Notes: generated by a model not told the origin, from the letters alone. DNA of 64,000 nt from Gracilibacillus dipsosauri (GCF_003176895.1 NZ_QGTD01000013.1:124001-188000), one strand, 5' to 3'; counted from the stretch's first letter, positions 33,057-42,881 are shown. Program-made: numbers and translations.

Positions 33057-34385
33057 TTATTCTTCTAATATCTCTTGCGCTTTTGCTTCCACTTCTGCCA
33101 TCGCTTCTTTCGGAGTCATCGACAATCCAAATAATGCTTGCGTCGTATCCAAATGTACCTGTGCAAGCTCTGGTGGTAATGTCTGGTCATAATAGGTTTG
33201 CATAGCTTCCGAGTTCTCTAATACCTCGCTCATCTCCTGGATGTAAGGATCGTCATATTCCACCCCTTTCACGGCAGAAATAGAACCTGCATTATTGGAC
33301 ATTTCTGTTGCTGTTTTCAAGCTCGCTAGTTCCTTTACTAACTCAGCAGCTAATTCTGGATGTTCCGCTTGTTTCGCCACAGAAAACACAGGAGATACTC
33401 CACCGACGACGTGATTCTTCGCGCCTTTTCCACCATCCACTGAAGGGAATAAGAAAAAGCCTAATTTCTCTTCAAACTCTGGCATCTCCTCACGTACGTT
33501 ATTTACTAGCCATCCTCCCATTGTCATCATCGCTGCACTCTCTGTATAAAGCATTTGCCGAGATTGACCAGTGTCATAGTTCATGCCATTAACACCTTCA
33601 GGGAAAGCACCCATTTCTACTAAATCTTGTAGTTTACTACCTGCTTCTACATAAGCTTCATCATCAAAGGTTCTACCAGAACGCTCAAAAGCTTCATTAA
33701 ATAACTCTGGGCCTCCTATTCTTTCTGCTAGATACATTAAGTAAAATGAACCTGTCCATTTTGTTTGATTTGCCAGTGCAAATGGAGTTATGCCATTCTC
33801 CACTAGTGTCTTGACAATTTTTAATAAATCTTCATACGTCTCTGGTTCCTCCAAGCCATATTCCTCAAATATGTCTTTGTTATAGAAAACAGGTACAACA
33901 TCCATACTCACTGGTACACCATAGATCTTGCTATCAAATGTAGATACAGATAAGGCTGCTTCGTTATATAAACTAGCATCAACAGAATTTGTTATATCGA
34001 CAACTTGATCGGAATCAACAAATTGCTTCAACCAACCACCACCCCAGGAATGGAACACATCTGGTGGATTACCGCCACCCATCGCAACACTTAATTGAGA
34101 TTTATATGGGTCATTCTCTTGCTGTGAAACTTCTACAGTCACGTTTGGATGTTTTTTCTCGAATCGATTTACTGCTGCCTCGATTGCTTCTCCAGAAGGA
34201 CCTGTTTCAATATGCCATAAAGTTAAAGTAACCTGTTCTCCACCCTCATTACCATCTCCCGCTTCTTCGCCTCCATTTGTTTCATCAATTGAATCCTCAT
34301 TACTCATAGAATCAGTGGGTCCACATGCCTCAAGAACAAGAAGGATAAAAACTAACATGAACCAAAGTATTTTTTTCTTGAACAT
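33057..34385 (-). CDS. ABC transporter sugar-binding lipoprotein
   Basis: A 442-residue binding protein with lipoprotein signal and lipobox LEAC (Cys near 21), an acidic Gly/Glu/Asn linker (GGEEAGDGNEGGEQ) and the SBP_bac_8-like fold starting LTLWHIETGPSGEAIE. First gene of the importer operon, preceded by a perfect cre site, so it is catabolite repressed. Location opposite the pentonate dehydratase gene suggests a pentose, pentonate or pentose-containing oligosaccharide as ligand; this is inference from context. Confidence 0.87.
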   Translation of the reverse strand: MFKKKILWFMLVFILLVLEACGPTDSMSNEDSIDETNGGEEAGDGNEGGEQVTLTLWHIETGPSGEAIEAAVNRFEKKHPNVTVEVSQQENDPYKSQLSVAMGGGNPPDVFHSWGGGWLKQFVDSDQVVDITNSVDASLYNEAALSVSTFDSKIYGVPVSMDVVPVFYNKDIFEEYGLEEPETYEDLLKIVKTLVENGITPFALANQTKWTGSFYLMYLAERIGGPELFNEAFERSGRTFDDEAYVEAGSKLQDLVEMGAFPEGVNGMNYDTGQSRQMLYTESAAMMTMGGWLVNNVREEMPEFEEKLGFFLFPSVDGGKGAKNHVVGGVSPVFSVAKQAEHPELAAELVKELASLKTATEMSNNAGSISAVKGVEYDDPYIQEMSEVLENSEAMQTYYDQTLPPELAQVHLDTTQALFGLSMTPKEAMAEVEAKAQEILEE

Positions 34386-34405
34386 CCTATCAACTCCCTC
34401 TTATT

Positions 34406-34420
34406 TGTTAACGCTTACAA
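34406..34420 (-). promoter_or_regulatory. Perfect cre site at the sugar importer promoter
   Basis: Minus-strand TTGTAAGCGTTAACA fits WTGNAARCGNWWWCA at every position, 20 bp before the start codon of the binding-protein gene, so CcpA would block the transcript early. Confidence 0.82.
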
Positions 34421-34564
34421 TAATGACTAAAATCTAACGATCCACCCTTTTCATCCCTCAAACGATGTTATTATTCAAAACTAGCTTTGTTATTATAAAA
34501 CTATGTTTAGTTTACAGTGTTTATAACTATATTTTTTGTTTGGTGATAAAATTTCACGCTCATT

Positions 34565-34581
34565 GTTTTATAATATAAAAC
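34565..34581. promoter_or_regulatory. Palindromic operator (copy 1), probable IclR-protein site
   Basis: GTTTTATAATATAAAAC is a perfect 17-bp palindrome, identical to the one at 39093-39109. It lies 14 bp upstream of the -35 box of the dehydratase promoter. A weaker half-match (GTTATTATAAAAC) lies at 34489-34501 on the importer side. Confidence 0.65.
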
Positions 34582-34595
34582 TTTCTTTTATATTG

Positions 34596-34649
34596 TTGAC
34601 ACATCTCTAGTTAACTTCTATACTTAATTTACGAATGTAAACGCTTTAA
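34596..34649 (+). promoter_or_regulatory. Sigma-A promoter and cre site of the dehydratase gene
   Basis: -35 TTGACA (34596-34601) and -10 TATACT (34619-34624) with a 17-bp spacer. ATGTAAACGCTTTAA at 34635-34649 is a cre element with one mismatch, placed just after the transcript start, followed by GAGAGGTG and the ATG. Confidence 0.85.
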
Positions 34650-34663
34650 AGAGAGGTGTCTCG

Positions 34664-36658
34664 ATGAATAAATTAGAACAATTAATGCATCATTCCGAAA
34701 AGATTTATGATATTAAGACCGTGGCAAGAGGTCCGATTGGCAAGCTACCACTGACTGATCAAATGCTTAGGAAATCCCCAAGCGGAAATTTATTCGGGTT
34801 GTCACAAAATGTGGGAATGGGTTGGAGTCCTAACATGTTAGATGGTAAGCAAGTATTATTATTAAGTACACAGGGCGGACTAAAGGATGAAGATGGTAAC
34901 CCTTTAGCATTAGGCTACCATACAGGACACTGGGAAGTAGACATACTCATGAAGGAAGCAGCAAATGAAGTTAGTAAACAAGCTGGCATCCCTTTTGCTG
35001 CCTATGTTAGCGATCCGTGTGATGGAAGATCTCAAGGAACAACAGGTATGTTCGATTCTTTTCCTTATCGCAATGACGCGGCAATGGTATACCGTCGCTT
35101 AATCCGTTCATTACCTACTAGGGATGCTGTTCTCGGTATTGCTACATGTGACAAAGGCTTGCCTGCAATGATCATTGCATTAGCATCTATGCACGATTTA
35201 CCTACTGTTGTCATACCAGGAGGGGTTACTCTACCTCCGTTATACGGGGAGGATGCTGGGAAGGTTCAAACGATAGGAGCAAGATACTCTAACAATGAAT
35301 TATCATTAGAGGAAGCTGCCGAATTAGGTTGTATGGCATGTGCTACCCCTGGTGGAGGATGTCAATTTCTTGGAACAGCTGCCACAGCACAAGTAGTTGC
35401 GGAAGCATTAGGTATGACTGTTCCTCATGCAGCACTAGCACCATCAGGGCAAAAGGTATGGAAAGAGATGGCTCGTCAATCTGCCAGATCGATTATTGCA
35501 ATGGAGAATAAAAAAATAACAACAAAGGATATCGTCACAGATGATGCTATTCATAATGCAATGGTCGTACATGCTGCTTTCGGTGGATCTACTAATCTAT
35601 TATTACACATTCCAGCAATCGCACATGCTGCAAAATGTCAAATACCATCATTGGAAGATTGGCATCATATTAACAAAAAAACTCCTCGTCTTGTGAGTGT
35701 GTTACCAAATGGTCCTACTCCACACCCAACCATACGTGCTTTTTTAGCAGGTGGCGTTCCAGAAGTCATGCTACATCTTCGTAATTTAGGTTTGCTACGT
35801 GAACATGTCATGACGGTGACAGGACATACTCTTAGTGAAAATTTAGATTGGTGGGAACAATCGGAACGGCGACAAAAAATGAAGGAAAAACTAAAGGAAG
35901 AGGATCAGATTGATGCGGATGAAGTCATTATGTCAAAGGAGAAAGCAATAGAACGAGGACTAACCTCTACCGTTACCTTCCCCACAGGTAACCTTGCACC
36001 AGAGGGAGCTGTTATTAAATCTACGTCGATCGATTCGTCTAGATTAGATAAAAATAAAGTTTATTATCACAAAAGCGAGGCAAAAGTATTCACTAGTGAG
36101 GCAAACGCGATTGAGGCAATCAAAACACAACAAATTAAAAAAGGCGATATCATGGTTCTAACCGGCTGTGGTCCCCTAGGTACAGGAATGGAGGAAACCT
36201 ATCAGGTTACCTCTGCGTTAAAGCATTTATCCTATGGAAAATATGTAACGTTAATTACAGATGCTCGTTTCTCAGGGGTATCGACAGGTGCTTGTATAGG
36301 TCATGTTGGGCCAGAAGGATTAGCTGATGGTCCTATCGGTAAAATACAAGATGGCGATTTAATCGAAGTACGAATCGATGCTAAAAACTTGGAGGGTTCG
36401 ATTAACTTTTTAGGCACGCAGGAACGTGAAATCACACCAGAAGAAGGTGCTCGCATCCTTGCATCCAGAAAAATGAATAAAGAGATTAAGCCATCTGACA
36501 ATTTACCTGATGATACACGTCTTTGGGCTGCCTTGCAAAAAGTAAGTGGTGGTACATGGAAAGGTAGTGTTTATGACGTCGATCGTATTATCGAAGTATT
36601 AGAGGCTGGAGAGAGGGTATTAAGGGAAAATAGGAAGACGAAAGAATCGACTTATTAA
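34664..36658 (+). CDS. YjhG/YagF-type aldonate (D-xylonate-like) dehydratase
   Basis: A 664-residue member of the IlvD/Edd family, of the longer YagF/YjhG branch. Cluster cysteines are in [21 protein letters not shown] and [16 protein letters not shown]; the C-terminal barrel has [13 protein letters not shown] and [16 protein letters not shown]. coli YagF and YjhG convert D-xylonate to 2-keto-3-deoxy-xylonate. The genes for the next two steps lie convergently just downstream, and the same palindrome precedes both, so it should start a Weimberg-type pathway. Pentose dehydrogenase and lactonase genes are not in the window, hence the aldonate itself may be imported. Confidence 0.85.
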   Translation: MNKLEQLMHHSEKIYDIKTVARGPIGKLPLTDQMLRKSPSGNLFGLSQNVGMGWSPNMLDGKQVLLLSTQGGLKDEDGNPLALGYHTGHWEVDILMKEAANEVSKQAGIPFAAYVSDPCDGRSQGTTGMFDSFPYRNDAAMVYRRLIRSLPTRDAVLGIATCDKGLPAMIIALASMHDLPTVVIPGGVTLPPLYGEDAGKVQTIGARYSNNELSLEEAAELGCMACATPGGGCQFLGTAATAQVVAEALGMTVPHAALAPSGQKVWKEMARQSARSIIAMENKKITTKDIVTDDAIHNAMVVHAAFGGSTNLLLHIPAIAHAAKCQIPSLEDWHHINKKTPRLVSVLPNGPTPHPTIRAFLAGGVPEVMLHLRNLGLLREHVMTVTGHTLSENLDWWEQSERRQKMKEKLKEEDQIDADEVIMSKEKAIERGLTSTVTFPTGNLAPEGAVIKSTSIDSSRLDKNKVYYHKSEAKVFTSEANAIEAIKTQQIKKGDIMVLTGCGPLGTGMEETYQVTSALKHLSYGKYVTLITDARFSGVSTGACIGHVGPEGLADGPIGKIQDGDLIEVRIDAKNLEGSINFLGTQEREITPEEGARILASRKMNKEIKPSDNLPDDTRLWAALQKVSGGTWKGSVYDVDRIIEVLEAGERVLRENRKTKESTY

Positions 36659-36671
36659 ACCCAAACTATTA

Positions 36672-36709
36672 AGCAGAAACCCATATGAAGGAGTTTCTGC
36701 TTTTTTTTC
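36672..36709 (+). terminator. Terminator of the dehydratase gene
   Basis: GCAGAAAC (36673-36680) pairs with GTTTCTGC (36693-36700), followed by eight T. The convergent aldehyde dehydrogenase stop is four bases further on. Confidence 0.88.
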
Positions 36710-36713
36710 TTTG

Positions 36714-38168
36714 TTATCCTTTAAGAAAAACTGTTTTTGTTGTCGTAAAGAATTCTTTTGCTGCTTGCCCTTGTTCTCTTGAGTAGGAACTGGATGCCTT
36801 CATTCCCCCGAATGGCGCTTGCAATTCTACCCCTGCTGTTTCAGAATTGATCCGAACCAATCCCGCTTCGATATCATCGATAAAGGATAGAATGTGGTCA
36901 ATATTTTTAGTAAAAATCGATGCACTCAGTCCATATTCCACATCATTTGCTAAATCAATTGCTTCTTCCACTGAATCTACTTTCATCAAAGCCAAAACAG
37001 GACCAAAGATTTCTTCCTGAGCTATTGACATATCAGTAGTTACATCTTCGAAAATAGTTGGCTCTATATAGTAGCCTTCCTTTAAATCTCCCTCTGTTAG
37101 TTGTTTACCTCCTAGTATTAAGCTTGCTCCTTCTTCTATTCCCCTATTAATATAATGCTTGACTGTCTTAAACTGACCTTCACTTGCACATGGCCCCATC
37201 CAAGTTGATGGATCCATTCCATCACCTACTGTAATTTTCTTTGCTTTTTCAATTAAACGGTTTTTGAATTGCTCATAAATACTGGATTGAACAATAACAC
37301 GACTGCTACAGGTACATTTTTGCCCGGTTGATTTCAATCCACCACTTAGAGTGGCATCTACTGCTGCTTCTATATTCGCATCTTCAGCTATGATAATGGG
37401 ATTCTTACCACCCATTTCTAATTGATATTTCCCTCCACGTGCTGCGACAATTTTTCCAATATTTTTTCCTACGTTATTCGAGCCAGTAAATGTAACAGCA
37501 TGGACATCCTTATTTTCTGCCAATCCTTGACCTATTACAGAGCCACTTCCTGTTACAAAATTCACCACACCTGCTGGGAAACCAGCCTTTTCAAAGCATT
37601 CGATTACCTTAGCAGCTGTCACCGCCCCTTCCGTTGCAGGCTTTAAAACAACCGTATTACCATATATTAAAGCTGGTGCCATTTTCCAGATTGGAATAGC
37701 GACTGGAAAATTCCATGGAGTAATCACACCGACAACACCGATAGGTACTCTTTTACTAAACATAAGTGCGCTAGCGTCTGTAGATGGGATGAGATCTCCA
37801 TCAGATCTCATGCCTTCCCCTGCATAGTATTTGAGTATTTGAATACCTCTAGTTGTTTCTCCTTGTGCTTCAGGAAAGGACTTTCCCATTTCCTTCGTCA
37901 TAGTTGTCGCAATTTCTTCCAGATTTTCTTCTAAAAACGTCGCTGCTTGATACAAATAATTTCCTCTTTCTGCTCCGGATAATTTCCGCCAAGCTTTTTG
38001 TGCATCTTTGGCACGGGCTATTGCCTCATTTAAATCAGACCTTGTAGAGTTTTGCACGCTTCCAACTACTTCATTCTTTTTTGCAGGATTATAGCTTTCT
38101 AACAATTCCCCAGAGGATGATTTCTTCCATTCTCCACCGATATAATTCAAGAATACATTTCCACTCAT
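36714..38168 (-). CDS. Aldehyde dehydrogenase, probable 2,5-dioxopentanoate (ketoglutarate semialdehyde) dehydrogenase
   Basis: A 484-residue NAD(P)-dependent aldehyde dehydrogenase: [16 protein letters not shown] near the front, catalytic Glu in [11 protein letters not shown], catalytic Cys in [10 protein letters not shown] and the C-terminal [10 protein letters not shown]. In pentonate catabolism this enzyme turns 2,5-dioxopentanoate into 2-oxoglutarate. The ATG overlaps the stop of the FAH-family dehydratase gene (ATGA), which strongly supports this role over the many other ALDH activities. The substrate cannot be read from the sequence alone. Confidence 0.82.
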   Translation of the reverse strand: MSGNVFLNYIGGEWKKSSSGELLESYNPAKKNEVVGSVQNSTRSDLNEAIARAKDAQKAWRKLSGAERGNYLYQAATFLEENLEEIATTMTKEMGKSFPEAQGETTRGIQILKYYAGEGMRSDGDLIPSTDASALMFSKRVPIGVVGVITPWNFPVAIPIWKMAPALIYGNTVVLKPATEGAVTAAKVIECFEKAGFPAGVVNFVTGSGSVIGQGLAENKDVHAVTFTGSNNVGKNIGKIVAARGGKYQLEMGGKNPIIIAEDANIEAAVDATLSGGLKSTGQKCTCSSRVIVQSSIYEQFKNRLIEKAKKITVGDGMDPSTWMGPCASEGQFKTVKHYINRGIEEGASLILGGKQLTEGDLKEGYYIEPTIFEDVTTDMSIAQEEIFGPVLALMKVDSVEEAIDLANDVEYGLSASIFTKNIDHILSFIDDIEAGLVRINSETAGVELQAPFGGMKASSSYSREQGQAAKEFFTTTKTVFLKG

Positions 38169-39064
38169 ATTAGACTCTCCTTTTTATGAATATTGCTGGC
38201 TAACTTAACTGGATTTCTTAAGATGCCAATTGACTCAATTTCTATTTCAATAACATCTCCCTCTTCTAATGTAAAGCTGTCATCTGGAATAATACATGTT
38301 CCTGTCAATAACGTGGTTCCGTCTACAATGTCGTTATCTTTTATTAAATAAGAAACTAATTCTTTAAATGTCCTTTTCAACATAGACGTGTTGGCAGACC
38401 CTTTCGATATTATTTCACCTTCTCGTGTAATTCGACATTCTATATTTAAGTTATAAGGATCAATCATTGTATCCGCTAACAAAATGGACGGCCCAATAGA
38501 ACAAGAGTGCTTCCACATTTTCGCCTGTGGCAAATACAGTGGATTTTCTCCCTCGATATCACGACTACTCATATCATTACCTATTGTATAGCCTAAAATC
38601 TCTCCTTCAGCTTTTACGACTAATGCTAATTCAGGTTCAGGTATCTGCCAATTTGAATCTGTTCTAATACCTACTGGTTCATTAGGACCTATTAACCTTC
38701 TAGCAGTAGATTTCAAAAAAATCTCAGGCCTCTCCGCATCGTACACCTTATCATAGAAAGAATTGCTTTCTACCTTTGCTTCTCTATTTCTTGCTTCCTT
38801 ACTTTTTAAATAGGTAACGCCTGCAGCCCACACTTCTTCTGATACAATAGGAGTCAACAATTCTAATTCTGTTAGATCCTTATTCATTGGCTTTTTGCTT
38901 ATTATTTCTTCTTCGATAATCTGGCTACAGCTCTTGCTCGCCTTATCTGCCTGACGAATTAGATCCTGAAAAGAATCTGTAGATAACTCATAGATTTGAT
39001 TGTCATCATTCACAACAGCAAGCTGTTCTACACCCGAATCCTTTTTAAATCTGATTATCTTCAA
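38165..39064 (-). CDS. FAH-family 2-keto-3-deoxy-pentonate dehydratase
   Basis: A 299-residue protein of the fumarylacetoacetate hydrolase superfamily with the metal-binding set PEPELALVV (E-x-E), [11 protein letters not shown] and SCSIGPSI. Archaeal and proteobacterial members (KdaD-like) dehydrate 2-keto-3-deoxy-pentonates to 2,5-dioxopentanoate. Start is TTG at 39064 behind GGAGG; the longer frame to 39118 would translate the operator palindrome. It is the first gene of a two-gene operon with the semialdehyde dehydrogenase, placed between it and the IclR regulator gene. Confidence 0.8.
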   Translation of the reverse strand: MKIIRFKKDSGVEQLAVVNDDNQIYELSTDSFQDLIRQADKASKSCSQIIEEEIISKKPMNKDLTELELLTPIVSEEVWAAGVTYLKSKEARNREAKVESNSFYDKVYDAERPEIFLKSTARRLIGPNEPVGIRTDSNWQIPEPELALVVKAEGEILGYTIGNDMSSRDIEGENPLYLPQAKMWKHSCSIGPSILLADTMIDPYNLNIECRITREGEIISKGSANTSMLKRTFKELVSYLIKDNDIVDGTTLLTGTCIIPDDSFTLEEGDVIEIEIESIGILRNPVKLASNIHKKESLI

Positions 39065-39091
39065 TTGAATAATTCCTCCTTTTTTCTCTTT

Positions 39092-39110
39092 AGTTTTATA
39101 ATATAAAACT
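39092..39110. promoter_or_regulatory. Palindromic operator (copy 2), probable IclR-protein site
   Basis: AGTTTTATAATATAAAACT is a perfect 19-bp palindrome whose inner 17 bp equal copy 1. It overlaps the likely promoter core of the FAH-ALDH operon, directly upstream of the ribosome site. A third, imperfect version (GTTTTATATCATCAAAAC) lies at 40014-40031 upstream of the IclR gene. Confidence 0.7.
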
Positions 39111-39169
39111 AAGTTCATTAATATAACTATTAAAAAATTTATCCTTTTACAGATAAAATGAAATCCATA

Positions 39170-39196
39170 TCAGTGGGTTACTCTTTCTCCCACTGA
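39170..39196 (-). repeat. Palindrome TCAGTGGG...CCCACTGA downstream of the IclR gene
   Basis: An eight-bp stem with an 11-nt loop. It resembles two other palindromes in the window (59237-59268 and 61109-61136) built on ATCAG...CTGAT with G and C runs, so it may be both a terminator and a member of a dispersed repeat family. Confidence 0.55.
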
Positions 39197-39204
39197 TGGT
39201 CTAT

Positions 39205-39969
39205 TTAAATTTTTCTATTTCCCAAAGCTTTAGAAATATCCGTACACGTTTGTTGAAGTGTAAGGACAATTTTTTGTTCCAGTGTTGGTGTAATAGTTTG
39301 TTTTGTAGTAGAGATACTAATAGCCGCCACTACATTGTTGGTATGATCAAATATCGGTACGGCAATACAATAGATGCCAGGTTCATTTTCCTCATTATCA
39401 ACCGAATAACCTTGTTTCCTAACCTTTACCAGCTCATCTAGATATACTTGCTTGTCTGTGATAGTGTTTGGTGTTTGAGCATAAAACTCATAATTCTGCA
39501 AAAGTTCCACTGTCTCTTTTTGCTGTCTAAATGCCATTAGTGATTTCCCTACAGCACTGCTGTGGATGGGGACTCTTTTTCCTATTCTGGAGTATACAAC
39601 TGCCGAAGCACCCTCTACCTTATCAATATAAACACCGTACATATCTTCTAATATCACTAAATGTGTTGTTTGACCAGTTGTTACAGATAATTCAATTAAG
39701 TACTTTCGAGCAATTTCTCTTATATCCATACTATTTAACATAAACTGGCCACGTTCTAACAGCTTTAATCCTAAGCTGTACTTGCCACTATCTACATCCT
39801 GCTTAATATAATCATGTTCCTTTAATGTTTTTAACAAGGAATGAGTGGTACTTTTGTTTAGATCTAATTTCCTGCTAATTTCGGTAATTTTCATTTCACT
39901 GTTATGTTCATTAAATAAATCTAGTATTCTTAAAGCTCTATCGACAGACTGGATGATCGGCATGCGCAT
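39205..39969 (-). CDS. IclR-family transcriptional regulator
   Basis: A 254-residue regulator: N-terminal winged helix-turn-helix (SVDRALRILDLFNEHNSEMKI region, LDLNKSTTHSLLKTL) and a C-terminal IclR effector domain with HSSAVGKSLMAF and NEPGIYCIAVPIFD. Such proteins usually sense a small organic acid of the pathway they control. Position beside the FAH-ALDH operon and the shared palindromes make it the probable regulator of the pentonate genes, likely also of itself. Confidence 0.88.
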   Translation of the reverse strand: MRMPIIQSVDRALRILDLFNEHNSEMKITEISRKLDLNKSTTHSLLKTLKEHDYIKQDVDSGKYSLGLKLLERGQFMLNSMDIREIARKYLIELSVTTGQTTHLVILEDMYGVYIDKVEGASAVVYSRIGKRVPIHSSAVGKSLMAFRQQKETVELLQNYEFYAQTPNTITDKQVYLDELVKVRKQGYSVDNEENEPGIYCIAVPIFDHTNNVVAAISISTTKQTITPTLEQKIVLTLQQTCTDISKALGNRKI

Positions 39970-40136
39970 GTAACCTCTTTCATTTTTTTGCTTAGAGAAA
40001 GTATATCATATATGTTTTATATCATCAAAACTATTTTGGAATAGATAAATCTTTTTTAGTTTAATAATACATGAGGAATATATAAGGAGATGCCCTAAAG
40101 ATAAGTCTTTAAGACATCTATACTTATTATATACTC

Positions 40137-41177
40137 TTACATGGTACTAACGTCGATAACAAATCGATACTTCACGTCTGAAGCTAGTACACGTTCATAA
40201 GCTTCATCAATTTTATCAGCAGAAATTATTTCAATTTTTGGAGCAATGTTATGCTTCGCACAAAAATTTAACATCTCCTGTGTCTCACGAATGCCTCCAA
40301 TCATGGATCCCGCAAATGAGCGTCGATGGCCGATAAGAGAAAATACATTTACTGCCAATGGCTCTGCAGGGGCACCAACATTTACTAACGTACCATCAAG
40401 TGTTAACAACGAGAGGTAAGCATTCATATCAATCTTTGCACTTACAGTGTTGATAATTAAGTCAAAAGTGCCCGCAAGCTTGTCAAATGTAGCTGGATCA
40501 CTAGTGGCATAGTAATCATTTGCACCGAATTGCAAGCCATCTTCTCTTTTACTCAACGTTTGTGATAGTACGGTCACCTCTGCACCCATGGCATGTGCGA
40601 TTTTGACCGCCATATGACCGAGTCCGCCCATCCCTACGACCGCTACCTTCTTACCTGGACCAGCATTCCAATGATTTAATGGAGAATATGTTGTAATACC
40701 CGCACAAAGTAATGGTGCTGCTTCATCAAGTGAAATGTTCTCTGGGATGCTAACAACAAAATCTTCCGTTACTACTATATGTGTAGAATACCCACCTTGA
40801 GTTGGTTCACCATACTTGTCCACTCCCGCATAGGTGGGGACATTACCTTCTAAGCAATATTGTTCTTCTCCTTGACGGCAGTTTTCACATTCACCGCAGG
40901 AGTCAACCATACATCCGACACCTACTCGATCGCCAACCTTGTACTTTGTCACCTCGGAACCGATGTCTGTCACAATACCGGCAATCTCGTGTCCTGGTAC
41001 AAGCGGATAGTTCACTTCTCCCCATTCTCCATGAGCGGTATGAATGTCTGAGTGACAGATACCCGCGTACTTAATCTCAATTAATACATCATGTGAATCA
41101 AGATCACGACGTTGAATTTCCGCTTTTCGAAATAATTTGTCAGGTCCATCAACAGCCCGTGCTTTAGCAATTACCAT
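40137..41177 (-). CDS. Zinc-dependent NAD(P) alcohol/aldehyde reductase (AdhA/YahK type)
   Basis: A 346-residue medium-chain dehydrogenase. Catalytic zinc ligands are in [14 protein letters not shown] and PGHEIAG, the structural zinc has four Cys in [15 protein letters not shown], and the dinucleotide motif is [13 protein letters not shown]. It fits the cinnamyl-alcohol-dehydrogenase-like, broad aldehyde reductases. Start ATG 41177 follows AGGAGG. The gene is divergent from a MerR-family regulator with MerR-type promoter architecture, as in the aldehyde-responsive adhA-adhR pair of Bacillus subtilis, so a role in detoxifying reactive aldehydes is likely. Confidence 0.87.
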   Translation of the reverse strand: MVIAKARAVDGPDKLFRKAEIQRRDLDSHDVLIEIKYAGICHSDIHTAHGEWGEVNYPLVPGHEIAGIVTDIGSEVTKYKVGDRVGVGCMVDSCGECENCRQGEEQYCLEGNVPTYAGVDKYGEPTQGGYSTHIVVTEDFVVSIPENISLDEAAPLLCAGITTYSPLNHWNAGPGKKVAVVGMGGLGHMAVKIAHAMGAEVTVLSQTLSKREDGLQFGANDYYATSDPATFDKLAGTFDLIINTVSAKIDMNAYLSLLTLDGTLVNVGAPAEPLAVNVFSLIGHRRSFAGSMIGGIRETQEMLNFCAKHNIAPKIEIISADKIDEAYERVLASDVKYRFVIDVSTM

Positions 41178-41252
41178 GAATAAAAACCTCCTAGTAATTT
41201 TTTGGTTATTCAAGAGAAAATCTATTATTCGTAATATTTCCCTTGCAATATT

Positions 41253-41283
41253 ATGATATTACTTATAGTTAACTCTAGGTCAA
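41253..41283 (-). promoter_or_regulatory. MerR-type promoter of the alcohol dehydrogenase gene
   Basis: On the minus strand TTGACC and TATCAT are separated by 19 bp, the stretched spacer that MerR activators correct, and the spacer carries the dyad CCTAGAGTTAACTATAAG (41262-41279). Confidence 0.8.
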
Positions 41284-41369
41284 GCATTATTTGATTATTT
41301 GGCTCATTTCATCGATCACGTTTGTCGTAAACATTGATTTGACAATAACGAATGGGTGTGATAATATTT

Positions 41370-41400
41370 TTGGACTCTTAGAGTTAACTCGAAGTTTAAA
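41370..41400 (+). promoter_or_regulatory. MerR-type promoter of the merR-like gene (autoregulation)
   Basis: TTGGAC and TTTAAA flank a 19-bp spacer containing CTTAGAGTTAACTCGAAG (41377-41394), nearly the same dyad as in the divergent promoter. Confidence 0.65.
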
Positions 41401-41419
41401 TGAAACGAGGAGAGAAATA

Positions 41420-41836
41420 ATGAGAACCTATTCTATTAGCGAAGTGGCACATGAATTGAATCTTACGGTATATACATTACGTTATTATGACAAAGAGGGA
41501 CTCCTTCCTTTCGTAGAACGTACCGACAGTGGAATACGAAGATTTAAGGAGTCTGATATCGAAGCATTAAGAGTCATTGAATGTCTCAAATCGACTGGGA
41601 TGCCTATTAAAGAAATTAAAAAATTTATCGATTGGTGCTCTGAAGGTGATTCTACTTTACAGGAAAGATATGACATGTTTATGGAGAGAAAAGCTAGCGT
41701 AGTAGCACAAATGGAAGAACTTAAGAAAACGATGGAACTCATCGAACATAAGTGTTCCTACTATCAAGAAGCATTAGATGCTGGGACAGAAGATATTCAT
41801 AAAAATAATAAAATAGAAATTTATAGTTCTAATTAA
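41420..41836 (+). CDS. MerR-family regulator, AdhR-like
   Basis: A 138-residue protein with an N-terminal MerR winged helix (YSISEVAHELNLTVYTLRYYDKEGL, quoted in part: LTVYTLRYYDKEGL), a dimerisation coiled coil and a short C-terminal tail. It has two Cys besides the tail Cys (ECLKS, DWCSEG, HKCSYY); AdhR-type proteins sense carbonyl electrophiles through a conserved Cys, here probably Cys52 in VIECLKS. ATG 41420 follows GAGGAGA; the longer frame to 41291 lies across its own promoter. It should activate both divergent promoters. Confidence 0.85.
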   Translation: MRTYSISEVAHELNLTVYTLRYYDKEGLLPFVERTDSGIRRFKESDIEALRVIECLKSTGMPIKEIKKFIDWCSEGDSTLQERYDMFMERKASVVAQMEELKKTMELIEHKCSYYQEALDAGTEDIHKNNKIEIYSSN

Positions 41837-41844
41837 GATCATAT

Positions 41845-41879
41845 AGCTGAATCCTGTTGAGGATCTCAGCATTTTTTTT
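41845..41879 (+). terminator. Terminator of the merR-like gene
   Basis: GCTGA(A)TCC pairs with GGA(T)CTCAGC around a short loop, followed by eight T. Confidence 0.8.
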
Positions 41880-41961
41880 ATATTCTTCATTCATCGTACT
41901 AGAACAAAAAATTTGATTAGTCATATAGTGTAGTAAATCAGCCTACTGAAAGAGGGATTAT

Positions 41962-42489
41962 ATGAATTCGTTACCAGCAATTGATCTCGGCCTGATGTCG
42001 GAGCATTTATTAGCACATGATGGAGTCATTCATAAGTTAGTATACTATCAAAATTTAGTAACTAGCACTGAACTACAAAACATCCTAAAATTACAAGAAG
42101 AAGTAATGCGCACTCATGTATGGATTATGTTAGCATTTATTAATCCGAGCTATCATAACGATATAGAAGTCCCGCAATTAAGTACTTTTGAACAGAAATA
42201 TAATTTCCAAAGAGCAGGGAATGATGAAAATAATAAATGGGTTGCATTAGAATCACATAGTACAGCAAAAAATATGTCTATAGAAAATTACCAATCTGCA
42301 ATGTTAATGAAGAATATGAATGTAAAAAATGCACACATCGAAATGGCATTACAACAAAATCAAATAAAAGAAAAATACGCAAATTATATAAAGAAAATGG
42401 GTTGGGATTTTGTACCTAAAGCAACTACAGAGGCGCAGATTAGCACATTTCTGCATTTTAATTATTTACTGAATCGTCATCTAATTTGA
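41962..42489 (+). CDS. Probable spore coat protein, CotF/YhcQ-like
   Basis: A 175-residue helical protein without signal peptide. The phrase HLLAHDGVIHKLVYYQNLV followed by a second helical part (ALESHSTAKNMSIENYQSAM, then KEKYANYIKKMGWDF) resembles Coat F-domain proteins of Bacillaceae. It is Asn- and Met-rich in the middle (MLMKNMNVKNAH). Assignment is by resemblance only. It has a good ribosome site (AGAGGGA) and stands alone, which fits a sporulation gene with its own promoter. Confidence 0.55.
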   Translation: MNSLPAIDLGLMSEHLLAHDGVIHKLVYYQNLVTSTELQNILKLQEEVMRTHVWIMLAFINPSYHNDIEVPQLSTFEQKYNFQRAGNDENNKWVALESHSTAKNMSIENYQSAMLMKNMNVKNAHIEMALQQNQIKEKYANYIKKMGWDFVPKATTEAQISTFLHFNYLLNRHLI

Positions 42490-42508
42490 GCCTTCTATTT
42501 TCAAAAAA

Positions 42509-42544
42509 AAGCCATAATCCTTTATACTTAAAGGTTTATGGCTT
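42509..42544 (-). terminator. Terminator of the small membrane gene, possibly bidirectional
   Basis: AAGCCATAA/TTATGGCTT with an inner CCTTTA/TAAAGG stem. On the minus strand it runs into eight T; on the plus strand it follows the coat-like gene. Confidence 0.85.
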
Positions 42545-42572
42545 AGACATTCCATAATATCATTCTATTTAG

Positions 42573-42881
42573 CTATTTATCAATGACAAATTCCTTCTTA
42601 CTATAAATTTCATAAGCAATGTATCCAAATAAAAAGCCTAATCCAGCTCCTAAACTAACGGTAAGGTGTAAAAACACTGGGAGAAATATACCTAGTATAA
42701 CACCGATAGCACAACCAAAGAGCATTCCGATTGGTATTAAACTATCTAATAAATATTGAGCATTTTTTGACTTTTTCTTACCTAAGGTACCTTGATTATA
42801 TTTAAGCTTAAGCCTTGTCAGAACAAACACTACAATCCCACCGATAATAACAACAGGAGCAATTGCCATAACAAACCCCAT
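42573..42881 (-). CDS. Small membrane protein of unknown function
   Basis: A 102-residue protein with three hydrophobic segments (about 5-22, 45-65 and 68-88) separated by a basic loop KLKYNQGTLGKKKSKN. I do not recognise a family. GAGGAGG lies directly upstream of the ATG, and a strong terminator follows, so it is a single-gene unit. Glycine-rich helices (GCAIGVILGIF, GAGLGFLFGY) suggest tight packing or oligomers. Confidence 0.6.
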   Translation of the reverse strand: MGFVMAIAPVVIIGGIVVFVLTRLKLKYNQGTLGKKKSKNAQYLLDSLIPIGMLFGCAIGVILGIFLPVFLHLTVSLGAGLGFLFGYIAYEIYSKKEFVIDK

